Positions 34,402-43,021 of a stretch of 64,000 nt of DNA are shown piece by piece. The notes beneath the pieces are model-generated. The model searched no databases and was not told the origin of the DNA. It saw nothing but the letters and a program-made list of their open reading frames with translations. Location: positions 3,472,001-3,536,000 of the forward strand of contig OZ243926.1 of assembly GCA_965213765.1 (NCBI GenBank). Reading direction: 5' to 3'. How positions within the stretch are numbered: position 1 is the first letter of the stretch; every line of letters begins with the position of its first letter. This DNA comes from JAJDXO01 sp965213765. Lineage in GTDB: Bacteria; Pseudomonadota; Alphaproteobacteria; Rhodospirillales; UBA2165. Position numbers and translations under genes: made by a program.

Positions 34402-35019
34402 TCAGGTCTCCTGGGCGGCGTTGGTGCGCGGCCGCCGGAACGGTCCCTTTTCGAGCATGCCGGCCCACTGGCCGGCACGCCGGAGATTCTTGTCCAGCGC
34501 CGCCATGGTCGGTGCGAGATCGTCCGTCTCGTCGGTCACCCAGATTCGCGCTGTCGCCAAGTAGACCCCGATCAGCCCATTGATCTTGAGCCGGCCGAGG
34601 CGGCCTCCCGTATTCACCGGCGCCGCATCGAGGGCCATCCGCATAGAGCCTGCGAGGCCGCAGGCGCCCGCCAGCGTTGCCTTGGGGTCAATGTCGACGG
34701 TACCGCGCAGCATCGAGAGAATGGCCGCCTTGTTGGGTTGCAGCGCATCGAACCGGGCCATCAGAAGCTCGAAGAGCCGGTCGCGAACCGTCTCCTCGGG
34801 GTCCGGCTTCCCCGCCGATTTGACCATGGCCTCGTCGATCATCGAATTAATTCCGCCGAGAATTGCCGATTTCGACCGGAATTCCTTGGTGAGGGTGTCC
34901 ATCTTGACATTGGCTTCCCCGGCAATGTCGTCCATGCCGACGTCCCGCCACGGCGTGTCCGCCGCCAGCTTGAGCGCCGCCGTGATGATCCTGTTTCGGG
35001 GTGACGGCCGTTTCGCCAT
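34402..35019 (-). CDS. TetR-family transcriptional regulator
   Basis: The 205-residue protein has an N-terminal TetR helix-turn-helix (RIITAALKLAADTPWRDV, then MDDIAGEANVKMDTLTKEF) and a helical ligand-binding domain without recognisable specificity. MAKRPSPRNR is the likely start. It is upstream of csaA on the same strand and divergent from the rpoH gene. COQ9 proteins share a TetR-like fold but lack this N-terminal helix pattern, so COQ9 is less likely. Confidence 0.8.
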   Translation of the reverse strand: MAKRPSPRNRIITAALKLAADTPWRDVGMDDIAGEANVKMDTLTKEFRSKSAILGGINSMIDEAMVKSAGKPDPEETVRDRLFELLMARFDALQPNKAAILSMLRGTVDIDPKATLAGACGLAGSMRMALDAAPVNTGGRLGRLKINGLIGVYLATARIWVTDETDDLAPTMAALDKNLRRAGQWAGMLEKGPFRRPRTNAAQET

Positions 35020-35188
35020 TTTTCCGAACCCTGGTGCTGTTTCGACGACCCACTCTATCGCGTATTCCGGGGGGCACAAAGCATTCCCATGCCGGCATCG
35101 GTTGGACGCGCGGATTGCCTCAATTTCCTATTGGGGTTGGCGGCGGAACGGCGATATGATCCCCGACTTGAGGAGGAGGCGGGCCCGT

Positions 35189-36061
35189 TTGACGGTCCGG
35201 TATCAGGTCATGACGCGTGATCGCCGATCCCTGCTGAATACTGACCGCGCCACCGCGCCGCTGGAACGCGAAGAGGAGCGCCGCCTCGCACGCTTGGCCG
35301 GCGAGGGGGATTCGGATGCCATCGACCGGCTGATTACCAGCCATGTCCGGTTCGTCGCCAAGATCGCCGCCAACTACCGGCAATCCGGGGTTCCCATGTC
35401 CGATCTGGTGCAGGAGGGCATGGTCGGCCTGATCCAGGCGGTGAAACGGTTCAACCCCGACAAGGACGTCCGGCTTTCGACTTACGCGGCGTGGTGGATC
35501 CGCGCCGCTATCCAGGATCACGTGGTGCGTTCCTGGTCGCTGGTGCGGCTCGGCACAAGCTCAGCCCAAAAGTCGCTTTTCTTGAACCTGCGCCGCATGA
35601 CTTCGGATCTGATTGACGGTGCTGACGCCCTCGGTGAGGACATCGTGAACAGGCTCGCCGAACGCTTCGAGACCACCGCCGCCGAGGTGCGCGGGCTTGC
35701 CCGCCGGGTCGCCCAGCGGGATCAGTCGCTTGATGGCAGGACTGGTGACGAGACCGGACGGTCGTGGCTCGACGCGCTGGTGTCTCCCGAGGCATCGGCC
35801 GAAGACCGGCTGGCCGAGGAGGGCGATGCGAAGACGCTCAACGATTTGTTGGCCAAGGCGCTTGAAATGCTGCCCGACCGGGAGCGGTTCATTATCCGCC
35901 GCCGCTACCTGGACGAGGCGCGCCACACCCTTGCCGCGCTGGGCAAGGAACTGAACCTCTCCAAGGACAGGGTCCGGCAATTGGAGGCCAAGGGTTTGGA
36001 GATGCTGCGCGAGTTTCTGGAACCGGCCATCGCCGAGGCCAACGTCCGGCTCCCCAAATAA
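35189..36061 (+). CDS. rpoH: RpoH-type (sigma-32) RNA polymerase sigma factor
   Basis: RpoH directs RNA polymerase to heat-shock promoters. The roughly 290-residue protein has region 2 (SDLVQEGMVGLIQAVKRFNP and STYAAWWIRAAIQDHVV), the RpoH box (QKSLFLNLRRM), region 3 and region 4 (LGKELNLSKDRVRQLEAKGL). I propose a TTG start at 35189 because GGAGGAGG lies about 9 nt upstream; ATG 35210 (MTRDRR) and ATG 35156 are alternatives. The open frame continues upstream over the TetR gene but is a shadow there. Convergent with proC. Confidence 0.9.
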   Translation: MTVRYQVMTRDRRSLLNTDRATAPLEREEERRLARLAGEGDSDAIDRLITSHVRFVAKIAANYRQSGVPMSDLVQEGMVGLIQAVKRFNPDKDVRLSTYAAWWIRAAIQDHVVRSWSLVRLGTSSAQKSLFLNLRRMTSDLIDGADALGEDIVNRLAERFETTAAEVRGLARRVAQRDQSLDGRTGDETGRSWLDALVSPEASAEDRLAEEGDAKTLNDLLAKALEMLPDRERFIIRRRYLDEARHTLAALGKELNLSKDRVRQLEAKGLEMLREFLEPAIAEANVRLPK

Positions 36062-36064
36062 CGT

Positions 36065-36862
36065 TTACCCGGCCAGTTCCCGGGAGCGTTCCGTCGCCCG
36101 CCGGATCGCTTCGGTGAGCAGCGGCTGCATGCCGTCATCGGCCATCAGGGCGCCGAGGGCCGCTTCGGTGGTGCCGCCCGGGCTGGTCACGTTCTCGCGC
36201 AGGGTCGCCGCCGGGGTGTCCGTCCGGTGCAGCATTTCGCCCGCCCCGGCTACCGTCGCCCGGGCGAGCTGCTGCGCCAAATCACCCGGGAGGCCGGCCG
36301 CCACGCCCGCCTCGGCCAGGCATTCGGCGAGCAGGAAGATATAGGCGGGTCCGCTGCCGGAGACGGCGGTCACCGGATCCAGGAGTGACTCGTCTTCGAC
36401 CCAGGCCACCTCGCCGACGGCGGACATGAGCCGTCCGGCCGTCTCGCGCGCCATGGCCGATGTCCGTTCGTTGGCGCAGAGCACCGAGATGCCGCGCCCG
36501 ATGGCGGCCGGGGTGTTGGGCATGGCCCGGATAACCGCCGGCGATCCGCCGATCAGGCCGCTCAGTTTGCCAATCGTCGTCCCCGCAACGATGGAGAGCG
36601 TGGCGGCGTCGGCGGCGAGGTTCGAGAACGCCGGTACCACGTCTTCGATTCCCTGTGGTTTCACCGCGATGATGATCATGTCGGGCTTGAACGCAGCGGG
36701 TATTTCCTTGGCCGAGCCGACGATATCCGGCCCAAGCGCGGCGGCCGCCGGCGCCGGCGCCGGGTCGACGCCGACGACATCACCCGAACTCACACCGGTA
36801 TCGAGCCAGCCGGCCAGGAGCGCGCCGCCCATGTTCCCACAGCCGACGAGTATGAGTTTCAT
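36065..36862 (-). CDS. proC: Pyrroline-5-carboxylate reductase
   Basis: ProC performs the last step of proline synthesis, reducing pyrroline-5-carboxylate with NAD(P)H. The 265-residue protein has the Rossmann motif LVGCGNMGGALLAGWL, the segment VIRAMPNTPAAIGRG and the C-terminal DPVTAVSGSGPAYIFLLAE with VTSPGGTTEAAL. Length and motifs are standard. The ybjN gene lies 27 bp upstream on the same strand. Confidence 0.96.
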   Translation of the reverse strand: MKLILVGCGNMGGALLAGWLDTGVSSGDVVGVDPAPAPAAAALGPDIVGSAKEIPAAFKPDMIIIAVKPQGIEDVVPAFSNLAADAATLSIVAGTTIGKLSGLIGGSPAVIRAMPNTPAAIGRGISVLCANERTSAMARETAGRLMSAVGEVAWVEDESLLDPVTAVSGSGPAYIFLLAECLAEAGVAAGLPGDLAQQLARATVAGAGEMLHRTDTPAATLRENVTSPGGTTEAALGALMADDGMQPLLTEAIRRATERSRELAG

Positions 36863-36889
36863 GGCTTCATGGTTCCCGGGAGGCGCCGC

Positions 36890-37390
36890 CTAGGCTTCTC
36901 CCATGGGCTCGATCATCGAAGCCTCGATGGCTTCGTCGGCCGGCTTGCCGCCCCAGATGACGTACTGGAAGGCGGGATAGAACCGCTCGCACTCGAAGAC
37001 CGCCACGTCGAGCAGATCCTCAATCTGCTGTGAGGAAATGCTGGTGCCCCGGAGCAGCACCGCATGCCGGTACATGGGCATGCCCTCGTTGTTCCAAAGT
37101 CCGAAATGTCCCAACCAAAGGCGATCGTTGACCAGGGCCAGGAGCCGGTGAACCGAAGACTTGCGCGCCTCGGGCACCCGCATATCAAAGGCACAGGTGA
37201 AGTGGATGGCGTCGATTTCGGGCGACCAGGCGAGATGGACGCCGTAGTCGCACCATTTGCCGCGGTGCTCGGCCGACACTTCGTCATCGCAGCTGCGATC
37301 AAAACGCCAGTTTTGCTCCTGCATCACGTACTCGACGACATCCAGCGGATGAGAAGAGTATGTGGTTGTCTGTAGATCCAAATGTGCCAT
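36890..37390 (-). CDS. YbjN domain-containing protein
   Basis: The 166-residue protein matches the YbjN family, which resembles the type III secretion chaperone fold: an N-terminal HPLDVVEYVMQEQNWRFDR, a central INF-type strand region and LLALVNDRLWLGHFGLW. No enzymatic motif is present. YbjN affects stress and motility in E. coli, but its role here is unknown. The start MAHLDLQ is chosen over an upstream in-frame codon in Arg-rich sequence. Two AT-rich palindromes lie 60-90 bp upstream. Confidence 0.83.
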   Translation of the reverse strand: MAHLDLQTTTYSSHPLDVVEYVMQEQNWRFDRSCDDEVSAEHRGKWCDYGVHLAWSPEIDAIHFTCAFDMRVPEARKSSVHRLLALVNDRLWLGHFGLWNNEGMPMYRHAVLLRGTSISSQQIEDLLDVAVFECERFYPAFQYVIWGGKPADEAIEASMIEPMGEA

Positions 37391-37449
37391 GGCGGAAGCC
37401 TTCCGGAAGCGGTGGCGCCTGCTGTTTCGAAGGACAGGTGAAACAGCCC

Positions 37450-37479
37450 CCATATATATGGTTAATACCTATATATAGG
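37450..37479. promoter_or_regulatory. Two adjacent 12-bp palindromes upstream of ybjN
   Basis: CCATATATATGG (37450-37461) and CCTATATATAGG (37468-37479) are each perfect palindromes, 6 bp apart (18-bp centre-to-centre). The AT tracts stand out in a GC-rich spacer. A paired operator or promoter element for ybjN is likely but unproven. Confidence 0.5.
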
Positions 37480-37566
37480 GGATGTGTGGCATCTCTCCTA
37501 CAAGGGCTAGCCTGCCAGAAGGAATTGCGGCGCGCAACAAGAACCTCCGCGGGAGGCGCGGAAATC

Positions 37567-37575
37567 TGTGGATAA
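37567..37575 (-). other. Perfect DnaA-box match
   Basis: TGTGGATAA is the complement of TTATCCACA, the strict DnaA box. It lies in the spacer between ybjN and ubiK. It is single, so it does not suggest an origin on its own. Confidence 0.35.
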
Positions 37576-37612
37576 TTGAAGCGGCGGACGATCCGGGCGC
37601 CTGTCCGGCCGG

Positions 37613-38041
37613 TTATTTCCCGGCGGTCGAGGTCTTCCGTTTGGCGGTGGTTTTGCGGGTCCGGCCCCCGGGTTTCGTGGCGGGTTTGGCGGCGGATTTC
37701 GTGGTTGTTTTTGAAGCCGATTTCGCGGCTGGTTTGGCTGCCGTCTTCGTCCCCGTTTTCACGGACCCGCGTTTGGCCGCCGGTTTCGCTGTCGGCTTTG
37801 TGGCCCCCGCTTCCAGTTCGGCGACACGCTTTTCCAACTTTTCCTGTTCAGCCCGGGCCTTGGATGCCATGGCCTTGACCGCGTCGAATTCGTCCCGCGT
37901 GACAAGGTTCAGTTCAGACAGCACCGCTTCAATTCTCTGTCGAACCACGGTTTCCACTTCACCCCGGATGCCGGCCACGGTCCCCGCCGCGCCGCTTGCC
38001 ACTCGGGCGAGATCGTCGAGAAGTTTGTTGCGACTCTGCAT
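37613..38041 (-). CDS. ubiK: UbiK/BMFP accessory factor with a long Lys/Ala-rich tail
   Basis: The first 80 residues match UbiK (YqiC, BMFP): a short helix MQSRNKLLDDLARVASGAAG, then a coiled coil starting at VLSELNLVTRDEFDAVKAMA and ending KLEKRVAELEA. UbiK supports ubiquinone synthesis under aerobic conditions in E. coli. Residues 81-142 are a basic low-complexity tail with repeated KPAAK and KSASK-type units, resembling histone H1 tails. Typical UbiK has about 80-100 residues. It is divergent from hldD. Confidence 0.82.
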   Translation of the reverse strand: MQSRNKLLDDLARVASGAAGTVAGIRGEVETVVRQRIEAVLSELNLVTRDEFDAVKAMASKARAEQEKLEKRVAELEAGATKPTAKPAAKRGSVKTGTKTAAKPAAKSASKTTTKSAAKPATKPGGRTRKTTAKRKTSTAGK

Positions 38042-38183
38042 GTCCGTCGCTCTCCGTCTTGTCTATCTGCTTGCCTGCCAGGCCATTATGCGGACTTTGG
38101 CCCGCCCGGCAATAGAACCCCCCGCACGGATTCCCGCCCGGCGTCTTGCGGCCAAATTGCGGGCGACCTATAACGCGCTTCAC

Positions 38184-39185
38184 ATGTCCGATTCTTCGCC
38201 TACCTATCTTGTCACCGGCGGCGCCGGGTTCATTGGCTCCAATCTGGTTGCGGCGCTTGCCGAGCGGCAGGCGCGGATCGTTGTTTGCGATTACGACGAT
38301 GACGCCGGCCAGCGGCGCAACCTCGCCAAGCGCGCGCTCGCGGACTGGGTCACGCCACCGAATCTGTTCGCGTATCTGCGCGACCAGGGGAATTCAATCG
38401 ACGGCGTATTTCACCTGGGCGCCGTTTCGTCGACCGTCACCACCGATTGGGAGTTGGTCGTGCACCAGAACTACGGTGTCTCGCTCCGGCTTTGGGATTG
38501 GTGCGCCGGCAAAAGGATCCCGCTGATCTACGCCTCGTCGGCGGCGACCTATGGCGGCGGCGAAGCCGGGTTCGATGATGACGGAAGCGCCGAGGGCCTC
38601 GCCAAGCTGACGCCGCTCAACCCCTATGGCTGGAGCAAGCACATATTCGACCGCAAGGTGGCGGAGATGGTCGGCAACGGAGAGCCCGCACCGCGCCAAT
38701 GGGCAGGGCTCAAGTTCTTCAATGTCTACGGACCCAATGAGTACCACAAGGGCGGCCAGCGCAGCGTCGTGCCCCAGATCTATGAGCAGATCGCTGACGG
38801 CGGGCCGGCGCGGCTGTTCAAGTCGCACCACCCGGACTATGCCGACGGCGGACAGCTCCGGGACTTCATCTGGGTCGAGGACTGTGTCGACGTGATGCTT
38901 TGGCTGCTGGATCATCCGGCGGTCAGCGGCCTGTTCAATTGCGGCACCGGCCGGGCCAGGAGTTTCGAGGACCTCGCCGTCGCCGTTTTTAAGGCGTTGG
39001 GAAAGAACGCCGATATCGAGTACGTGCCGACGCCCGAGAATATCCGGGACAAGTACCAGTATTTCACCGAGGCACGGATGGAGCGTCTGTTGGCCGCGGG
39101 CTATGACAAGACGTTCACGGCGCTTGAGGACGGTGTCCGGCAGTACGTGCGGGATTACCTGATTCAAGACGATTCGTTCAAATAA
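38184..39185 (+). CDS. hldD: ADP-L-glycero-D-manno-heptose 6-epimerase
   Basis: HldD makes ADP-L-glycero-D-manno-heptose for the lipopolysaccharide core. The 333-residue extended SDR has YLVTGGAGFIGSNLV, the catalytic segment NPYGWSKHIFD (Tyr and Lys), LKFFNVYGPNEYHKG and LRDFIWVEDCVDVMLWLL. The start at 38184 gives the usual N-terminus; the open frame upstream covers ubiK in antisense. It sits next to lgt, another envelope gene. Confidence 0.93.
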   Translation: MSDSSPTYLVTGGAGFIGSNLVAALAERQARIVVCDYDDDAGQRRNLAKRALADWVTPPNLFAYLRDQGNSIDGVFHLGAVSSTVTTDWELVVHQNYGVSLRLWDWCAGKRIPLIYASSAATYGGGEAGFDDDGSAEGLAKLTPLNPYGWSKHIFDRKVAEMVGNGEPAPRQWAGLKFFNVYGPNEYHKGGQRSVVPQIYEQIADGGPARLFKSHHPDYADGGQLRDFIWVEDCVDVMLWLLDHPAVSGLFNCGTGRARSFEDLAVAVFKALGKNADIEYVPTPENIRDKYQYFTEARMERLLAAGYDKTFTALEDGVRQYVRDYLIQDDSFK

Positions 39186-39227
39186 ACCTGATTTGGCTTA
39201 GGTCCTTCACCGGCCTGGAACCCCTGC

Positions 39228-40034
39228 ATGCTTGCCATTCCGTTTCCCTCCATTGACCCTGTGATCGTCGACTTCGAGCCGCTCATCGGTCTGCCGCTGG
39301 CCATCCGTTGGTATTCGGTCATGTGGCTCGGCGGGTGTGTGCTTGCCTGGCTCTATGTCCGCAAGTTCATTGCCCGGCCGCCTCACGCCATGAGCGGTCA
39401 GGATGCGTCCGATTTTCTGTTCTGGGCCATTCTGGCGACCGTAATCGGCGGACGGTTCGGCTATGTCGGGTTCTACATGCCCGGGCTGATGCTCGATAAC
39501 CCGCTCAACCTGTTTGCCGTTTGGCGAGGCGGCATGTCGTTCCACGGCGGCCTGATCGGCGTCATCGTGGCCATGATTCTGTTCGCCCGGAAGCGCAACC
39601 TGGATTTGTGGGCGATGAGCGACGCGATCGCCTGCGCCGCGCCGATCGGCCTGTTTCTGGTCCGCATCGCCAATTTCATCAACGGCGAGCTCTATGGACG
39701 GGTGACCGACGTGCCGTGGGGCATGGTGTTTCCCGCCGGTGACGATCTGCCGCGCCATCCGAGCCAGCTTTACGAAGCCGCGCTCGAGGGGCTGGTGCTA
39801 TTCCTGATCCTGTTCGTGGCCTCGCGTTCCGAACGCATCCGGATGAAAACCGGCATGCTGGCCGGCATCTTCTTCATCGGCTATGCCGCGGCCCGCGGCC
39901 TGGTCGAACTGGTCCGCCAGCCCGACGCCCATCTCGGTCTCCTGTTGGGTGGTGCGACAATGGGCCAGCTTCTCTCCATCCCTGTGTTATTGTTGGGCCT
40001 GTATCTGGTGATTCGCGCTCAAAGGGCTGCGTGA
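39228..40034 (+). CDS. lgt: Prolipoprotein diacylglyceryl transferase
   Basis: Lgt attaches diacylglycerol to the lipobox cysteine of prolipoproteins at the inner membrane. The 268-residue polytopic protein has IRWYSVMWLGG, GGMSFHGGLIGVIVA (the H-GG-LIG motif), the signature RIANFINGELYGRVTD and PRHPSQLYEA. All key residues are present. Its stop overlaps the next gene's GTG start by four bases. Confidence 0.96.
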   Translation: MLAIPFPSIDPVIVDFEPLIGLPLAIRWYSVMWLGGCVLAWLYVRKFIARPPHAMSGQDASDFLFWAILATVIGGRFGYVGFYMPGLMLDNPLNLFAVWRGGMSFHGGLIGVIVAMILFARKRNLDLWAMSDAIACAAPIGLFLVRIANFINGELYGRVTDVPWGMVFPAGDDLPRHPSQLYEAALEGLVLFLILFVASRSERIRMKTGMLAGIFFIGYAAARGLVELVRQPDAHLGLLLGGATMGQLLSIPVLLLGLYLVIRAQRAA

Positions 40035-41119
40035 CAAATCTCAACCGCATTCTCCGCGAACTGATTGAGCGAGACGGGCCGATCACCGTGGCCGAGTACA
40101 TGGAACTCGCCCTCTCGCACCCCGAACACGGCTATTACACGACGCGGGAACCCTTTGGCGCATCGGGCGATTTCACCACCGCTCCGGAAGTCAGTCAGAT
40201 GTTCGGGGAACTGATCGGAGTGTGGCTGGGGGTGGCGTGGCGGAACATGGGGCGGCCCGATACCGTCCATTTGATCGAGCTGGGCCCCGGCCGCGGCACC
40301 TTGATGAGAGACGTCCTGCGGGCGGCAGAGGGCGTATCGGGTTTTTGCGAAGCGATTTCCGTGACGCTCGTGGAAATCAGCGACCGGCTGATCGAGGCGC
40401 AGCAGGAGACCTTGCGCGGCGCGGAGATTTCGATCCAATGGCAGCCTGCTCCCGATCCGCTGCCGGTTGGACCCTGCCTGGTCGTCGCCAACGAATTTGT
40501 CGATGCGCTCCCGGTCTCGCAGTTCGTCAGGGCGGAAAACGAATGGCGGGAGCGTCTGGTGGGGTTGGAAGATGACCGGCTGACATTTGCGGTCTCCGAA
40601 CATGGGACGGACCACGCGGATGCCGTTGCCCAGGATCTGAGCGCGAGCCCCGGCGATATCGTTGAACGGAGAGCGCAGGCGGAAACACTGGTCCGTGACA
40701 TCTCTTCCCATCTCTCGGCCCACGGCGGCGGCGCCCTGTTGATCGATTATGGGCATCGCCTGAGCGGGATTGGCGATACCCTGCAGGCGGTGCGGTCCCA
40801 CGCGTACCACCCGCCTCTCGATGCGCCCGGCACCGCTGATCTCACCGCCCATGTGGACTTCGGGGCGCTGGCGCGGGCCGGCCGTGAAGGCGGCGCGCAA
40901 ATTCACGGTCCGGTGACCCAGCGGTCGTTCCTCACCGAACTCGGCATTCTTCATCGCTACCGGTCCCTGGTGGAGAATGCCGACGACGCCCAAAAGCGTT
41001 CGCTCGATTCGGCGCTTGGCCGCCTCATCGGCGTCAACGATATGGGCAGCCTGTTTAAAGTGCTGGCCCTCGCCGCGCCGGGACTGCAAATTGAGGCCGG
41101 TTTCGATGGGATCAAGTGA
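40031..41119 (+). CDS. SAM-dependent methyltransferase, MidA/NDUFAF7 family
   Basis: The 362-residue class I methyltransferase of the MidA (COG1565) family starts at a GTG overlapping the lgt stop. Motifs are ITVAEYMELALSHPEHGYY, GASGDFTTAPEVSQMFGE, LIELGPGRGTLMRDVLR and VANEFVDALPVSQF. In eukaryotes the homologue methylates a complex I subunit; the bacterial substrate is not settled. Its location between lgt and pgeF is a common alphaproteobacterial order. Confidence 0.93.
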   Translation: MTNLNRILRELIERDGPITVAEYMELALSHPEHGYYTTREPFGASGDFTTAPEVSQMFGELIGVWLGVAWRNMGRPDTVHLIELGPGRGTLMRDVLRAAEGVSGFCEAISVTLVEISDRLIEAQQETLRGAEISIQWQPAPDPLPVGPCLVVANEFVDALPVSQFVRAENEWRERLVGLEDDRLTFAVSEHGTDHADAVAQDLSASPGDIVERRAQAETLVRDISSHLSAHGGGALLIDYGHRLSGIGDTLQAVRSHAYHPPLDAPGTADLTAHVDFGALARAGREGGAQIHGPVTQRSFLTELGILHRYRSLVENADDAQKRSLDSALGRLIGVNDMGSLFKVLALAAPGLQIEAGFDGIK

Positions 41120-41140
41120 AGCCGGGAGCGCTCCGCCGGG

Positions 41141-41908
41141 ATGATTACATTTGCCGCCCTCAATAGTCTGACCAATATCCGTCATGCGTTCTTCACCAAG
41201 CTCGGCGGCGTCAGCACGGGCGTCTATGATTCTCTCAATTGCGGCTACGGCTCGGGCGATGCGCCGGAGAACGTCGCCCGCAACCGGCGGATCGCGCTGC
41301 AACGTCTCGGCGTGACGGACTGGCCGCTGGTGACGGCTTACCAGGAACACACCGCCGATGTGGTTACCGTCGCGGAACCCTGGGCGCATGACGATGCGCC
41401 GGTTGCCGACGGTCTGGTCACCGACCGTCCGGGATTGATTCTCGGCATTCTGTCGGCCGATTGCGCGCCGGTGATGCTGGCCGACCCCGATGCCGGGGTG
41501 GTTGGCGCGGCCCATGCGGGCTGGCGGGGAGCGCGGGCGGGCATTCTCGAGGCGACCATGGCCGCCATGTCCGGCCTTGGCGCCGATCCGGCGAATACCA
41601 TTGCGGCCATCGGCCCGTGCATTGCCCAGCGCTCCTACGAGGTCACCGATGGGTTTGCCGGTCCGATCCTCGAAGAAGACGAGCGCAATGCCGATCTGTT
41701 CGCGCCCGGCCGTCGCGATGGTCATCCCATGTTCGATCTGCCCGGATATGTGGGCCGGCGGCTCAACGACATGAAACTGCGGCATGTGGTCCGTTCGCCC
41801 TGCGATACCTGCCGGGAGAGCGATCGGTTCTTCAGCTACCGCCGGTCGGTTCTCAATGACGAGCCGGATTACGGGCGCGGCCTCTCCGTGGTTACTCTCC
41901 ACGAATAG
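41141..41908 (+). CDS. pgeF: Peptidoglycan editing factor (YfiH/laccase-domain family)
   Basis: PgeF helps remove wrongly built peptidoglycan precursors in E. coli; homologues were once called polyphenol oxidases. The 255-residue protein has RHAFFTKLGGVSTGVYDSLN, CGYGSGDAPENVARNR, GILSADCAPVMLADP and AAHAGWRGARAGILEAT with the conserved His and Cys, and a C-terminal CRESDRFFSYRR. It lies 21 bp after the methyltransferase gene. Confidence 0.93.
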   Translation: MITFAALNSLTNIRHAFFTKLGGVSTGVYDSLNCGYGSGDAPENVARNRRIALQRLGVTDWPLVTAYQEHTADVVTVAEPWAHDDAPVADGLVTDRPGLILGILSADCAPVMLADPDAGVVGAAHAGWRGARAGILEATMAAMSGLGADPANTIAAIGPCIAQRSYEVTDGFAGPILEEDERNADLFAPGRRDGHPMFDLPGYVGRRLNDMKLRHVVRSPCDTCRESDRFFSYRRSVLNDEPDYGRGLSVVTLHE

Positions 41909-41983
41909 GCGACACACTGGCGTCACCCATGCCCTATATGGTTATGCTCCTGATGTTCGTGTTGTTGGTCATGTTGGTTTTCT

Positions 41984-42877
41984 GTGCGGCATAGCTCGAT
42001 CCTGGTTTCCATTGCGGCGCTCGGTGCACTGGCCGCTTGCGGTCCCGTTCCGCGGCCGTTCGCCCATCAGGGCGCGCCGGAGCGCTCAAATCCGCTGATC
42101 GAGGTGCCGGCCGGCCTTGCCGTGCGGGTCGATCCGCCGAGCGGATTGAAGCCCGGCCTGGCGCGGATTGCCGCCGGAGAAATCGCCGCGCGATTGGAAA
42201 AGGCCGAAGTGCCCGCGACAACCGAGCCGGCGTTTTCAGCCAGTCTCGTACTGACCGGCATGGCGCTGCCGCCGGCCGAGGCCGAGACCCATCTGGCGGG
42301 GAAAATCCGTTGGCGGCTGACCGCGCCGTCGGGCGACGTGGTGTCCGAGTTCGTTCAGCTTGTCCTCGGCAGCCGCCAAGGCTGGGAGGAGGGAGACCCC
42401 GCTCTCGCCGAGGTTATTGGATCGGGAGCCGTCGGCCCGATTCTGGGTTCCATCGGCAGTGCCGGGCCGGCCGCCGCCGGGACGCCCGCGGCGCTCCGCC
42501 GCGTTCGGGTTAGCGGGGTATCCGGCGCGCCGGGAGACGGTGATACGGCCCTTGCCGACGCTGTCCGCCGGGCGCTGCTTCGCAAGGGCGCCGGCATCGT
42601 CGGCGCGGGAGGCGAATCGGACTACCAAATTGTCGGAAAAGTGGATCTGACCCCGCCCTCCGGCGGCCGCCAGGAAATCACCATCCGGTGGGTCGTCAGC
42701 GGCGCGGACGGCTCGGAGTTGGGCGACGTCGTACAGCGAAACGCCATCCGGGCCGGTGCCCTCGACCGGCCGTGGGGGGCCGTCGCCGGGGTTATCGCGA
42801 CCGCCGCCGGTCCCGGTATCATCGAGGTCATGGACAAGGCCGAGGCGGCTAAATCAGCGGCACGGCCGGGCCGGTGA
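41984..42877 (+). CDS. Hypothetical lipoprotein
   Basis: The roughly 297-residue protein starts at a GTG and has a lipoprotein signal with lipobox LAAC (Cys about 19), so it is probably processed by Lgt and LspA. I recognise no domain in the mature part, which is Gly/Ala-rich with strand-like stretches such as YQIVGKVDLTPPSGGRQE. It is last in the lgt-midA-pgeF array, 75 bp after pgeF. An envelope role is a guess from the signal and context. Confidence 0.72.
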   Translation: MRHSSILVSIAALGALAACGPVPRPFAHQGAPERSNPLIEVPAGLAVRVDPPSGLKPGLARIAAGEIAARLEKAEVPATTEPAFSASLVLTGMALPPAEAETHLAGKIRWRLTAPSGDVVSEFVQLVLGSRQGWEEGDPALAEVIGSGAVGPILGSIGSAGPAAAGTPAALRRVRVSGVSGAPGDGDTALADAVRRALLRKGAGIVGAGGESDYQIVGKVDLTPPSGGRQEITIRWVVSGADGSELGDVVQRNAIRAGALDRPWGAVAGVIATAAGPGIIEVMDKAEAAKSAARPGR

Positions 42878-43021
42878 GTGATCCGCGAAAGCGGCCCGGG
42901 ATTCTCGTTTACAGACTCATGACACGCTGATACATAGATCGCGCTCGAAAGCGGTGCCGCGGATCTCTGGGGGGAGGTCTCCATTGAGCGCACCGTCTGC
43001 CGACTCGGGGGTCCGCCAGGG

